Below are positions 49,352 through 50,739 of a stretch of 50,739 nucleotides of DNA, piece after piece; within the stretch, counting starts at the first letter, position 1; the number at the start of each line of letters is the position of its first letter. Origin of the DNA: Actinomycetota bacterium (GTDB lineage Bacteria; Actinomycetota; Thermoleophilia; Gaiellales; Gaiellaceae). The notes under the pieces were generated by a model. The model saw nothing but the letters and a program-made list of their open reading frames with translations. It was not told the DNA's origin and did no database searches. A program made the translations under genes and the position numbers. The DNA is taken from NCBI GenBank assembly GCA_005888315.1, contig VAWH01000028.1, positions 1-50,739 of the forward strand, in the 5' to 3' direction.

Positions 49352-50099
49352 CGGCGGGCCGCCGCGTCCCGGCGGGCCGCCTCGGTATGCCGCGCGGGCA
49401 CTTGCTGCACTCGGCGTCCCGGCCGTCCTGCGGGTGAAGTGCGCCGAGGCCGATCGCTCGCGGCTCCTCGCCCCGCTGAAGGCGTTGGGACTGCCGGTCG
49501 AGTGGCGACCCGGCGCGACGACTGCGACCTATGCGTTCTCCTACGACGGCGACCGGCGGACGATGGACGTGCGCACGCTCGGCTCGCCGTGGTCGGGAGA
49601 GGATGTCTCAGGCCTTCACGCAGAGTGGGTACACGTGGGAGCGCTCTTTCGAGGCGAGTTCCCCACAGAGTCGCTCGCCGCGCTCACGGAAGCCGGCGCC
49701 CGGCTCTCATTCGACGGTCAGGGGCTTGTCCGGCCGGCCCGATGCGGGCCGCTCGTGCTCGAGCCGGAGCCCGAGCCCTCGTACCTGCGCCACATCTCGG
49801 TCTTGAAGCTGTCCGAGGAGGAAGCCCGAGCGCTGGTTGGCTCGCTCGAGGAGCGGCCGCTCTCGGAGCTCGGCGTTCCCGAGGTGGTCGTCACGCTCGG
49901 CTCGCGCGGGTGCATCGTGGTCGCGCGGCGGCGACTCGTGCACGTCCCGGCCGACCCGATCGCCGACTGCGACCCGACCGGCGCCGGCGACGCCTTTGCG
50001 GCCGGCTACGTCGTGGAGCGAGGCCGCGGCCTGGGCCCACGGCAGGCGGCCGAGCGGGCGACGCGGCTCGTCCACCGGCTGCTCGCGAGCTCCCGGTGA
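49299..50099 (+). CDS. PfkB-family carbohydrate/nucleoside kinase
   Basis: 266 residues. The ribokinase start (RVAVVGNLSLDLVDGG) and the anion hole/catalytic site DPTGAGDAFAAGY are present, with VVVTLGSRG before it. It is somewhat short for ribokinase. Substrate is unknown; its overlap with the permease gene hints at a nucleoside or pyrimidine-like compound. ATG 49299 is used, and the stop overlaps the next GTG. Confidence 0.87.
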   Translation: MSPVRVAVVGNLSLDLVDGGPPRPGGPPRYAARALAALGVPAVLRVKCAEADRSRLLAPLKALGLPVEWRPGATTATYAFSYDGDRRTMDVRTLGSPWSGEDVSGLHAEWVHVGALFRGEFPTESLAALTEAGARLSFDGQGLVRPARCGPLVLEPEPEPSYLRHISVLKLSEEEARALVGSLEERPLSELGVPEVVVTLGSRGCIVVARRRLVHVPADPIADCDPTGAGDAFAAGYVVERGRGLGPRQAAERATRLVHRLLASSR

Positions 50100-50491
50100 A
50101 CGTCGCGGCCGAGACCGGCGAGGGCGTCTACACCATCGACGCCGAGACGGAGCAGGTCGTCGACTTCGTCCCGGGCGCCGAACTCTCTGAAACGCCGCAG
50201 CCGCGGGTCGAGTTGCCGCTGCTTGTCGCGGCGGCGGCCGAGGGCTCGACCGTCGTCGCCGTCCTTGACCGCCGGCCGCCGCTCGCCGTCTCCCACGACG
50301 CGGGCTCGAGCTGGCGCGAGGCGGGCGGAGGCCTGCCGCCGGGCCGCGCGATTGCGATCGCCGAAGGCGATCCCGACCGGATGCTTTACGCCGCCACCCA
50401 CCGCGTCTATGTCTCCCGAGACGGCGGCCGCTTCTGGCGCGCACTCGAGCCCGAGCTGCCGGAGATCAACCGCGTGGCTTGGCTCGACTAA
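50096..50491 (+). CDS. Small Asp-box (BNR/YCF48-like) repeat protein
   Basis: 131 residues from GTG 50096 (GTGA overlap with the kinase). Two Asp-box turns, SHDAGSSW and SRDGGRFW, mark beta-propeller blades; the protein is too short for a full propeller. No signal peptide. It is cotranscribed with the kinase. Function unknown. Confidence 0.7.
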   Translation: MNVAAETGEGVYTIDAETEQVVDFVPGAELSETPQPRVELPLLVAAAAEGSTVVAVLDRRPPLAVSHDAGSSWREAGGGLPPGRAIAIAEGDPDRMLYAATHRVYVSRDGGRFWRALEPELPEINRVAWLD

Positions 50492-50518
50492 GGCGCTCGC
50501 GTGCGACGCCGACCAAAA

Positions 50519-50545
50519 GGACGTACCGGCTTTGCCGGAGCGTCC
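50519..50545 (-). terminator. 27-nt structured repeat copy 2, acting as terminator for the PhzF gene
   Basis: GGACG, 2 nt, CCGGC, TTT, GCCGG, 2 nt, CGTCC, followed on the minus strand by TTTTGG. The stem plus U-tract makes it a minus-strand terminator, between convergent genes. Same architecture as the copy at 13016-13042. The rest of 50492-50601 shows no gene. Confidence 0.6.
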
Positions 50546-50601
50546 GTCTCATCCCGGTTGGCAAAGCCGCTATCTCCCGAGTTCTTCTTGCGACATCGGA
50601 T

Positions 50602-50739
50602 TTAGGGCAAGCGGAACTCGCCGCGCGCGACCGTCACCGCCGAGCCGCCGACCTCGACCAGCTCGACCCGCTCCGGCGTCCCCTCGACACGCGCGAAGAG
50701 CGTCGACGGTCGCCCGATCTCGGCGCCCTGCGAGATCTC
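50602..50739 (-). CDS. C-terminal end of a PhzF-family protein (partial)
   Basis: 46 codons remain, entering from the right edge and ending in TAA at 50602-50604. The sequence (EISQGAEIGRPSTLF, then VEVGGSAVTVARGEF) matches the conserved PhzF end, where the QGxxxGRPS motif closes the active site. PhzF-type enzymes are isomerases/epimerases; the specific role is unknown without the rest. Confidence 0.75.
   Translation of the reverse strand, partial: EISQGAEIGRPSTLFARVEGTPERVELVEVGGSAVTVARGEFRLP

Overview
The window is about 50.7 kb of very GC-rich bacterial chromosome. It is tightly packed, with many ATGA, GTGA or TGATG start/stop overlaps. The gene content points to Actinomycetota, and I infer a Thermoleophilia-like lineage. 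The evidence is a bc1-aa3 respiratory operon with a diheme QcrC and a three-helix Rieske protein, an F420-type oxidoreductase, an ECF sigma factor with a ZAS anti-sigma factor, and many leaderless genes that start 6-8 nt after a TAGNNT box. No rRNA, tRNA, CRISPR array, transposase or prophage gene was seen. No gene-free stretch exceeds 300 bases; the longest are 17173-17445, 18646-18862, 12950-13164 and 32849-33014, and each is described.

Layout. 1-4100: end of a secreted-type protein, then (minus) a zinc-ribbon mini-ORF, a response regulator and a cyclase/ATPase/TPR signalling protein. 4284-6976: acetate uptake and activation (satP-acsA, minus). 7095-9432: divergent M24 peptidase and amidohydrolase. 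9425-13701: three-subunit xanthine dehydrogenase/aldehyde oxidase-type molybdoenzyme and a MocA-like cofactor transferase. 13714-18645: HTH-LytR_C protein, sigma/anti-sigma pair, PRC-barrel-like protein, HMA protein, GCS2 ligase and HtrA protease. 18863-25874: nitrilase, ThDP enzyme, enolase-superfamily enzyme and a FAD/Fe-S 2-hydroxyacid dehydrogenase, then a broken glycogen-debranching gene (25883-27912). 27925-32848: selenocysteine-containing formate dehydrogenase operon. 33015-37239: peptidase E, a two-component system, a small secreted barrel protein and an F420 enzyme. 37234-44474 (minus): ctaC-ctaD-ctaE-orf-qcrC-qcrA-qcrB. 44528-47452: TOBE-domain regulator and modABC. 47425-50739: lipoprotein, CytX-like permease, PfkB kinase, Asp-box protein and the end of a PhzF-family gene.

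How it fits together. Molybdenum is a recurring theme: uptake (modABC), a molybdate-type regulator, cofactor tailoring (MocA-like) and two molybdo- or tungsto-enzymes all lie within 38 kb. Acetate and 2-hydroxyacid oxidation (satP/acsA, ThDP enzyme, FAD/Fe-S dehydrogenase) and formate oxidation could feed electrons into the quinol-cytochrome c-oxygen chain encoded here.

Most notable observations: a TAGACT-led 17-codon zinc-ribbon ORF ahead of the first response regulator that copies the start of the adjacent cyclase; an in-frame UGA with a bSECIS-like hairpin in fdhA; a cytochrome oxidase subunit I with Arg at a conserved CuB histidine and Gln at the K-channel lysine; palindromic elements between convergent genes and inside the cox operon; and a possible nitrile/2-hydroxyacid pathway cluster.
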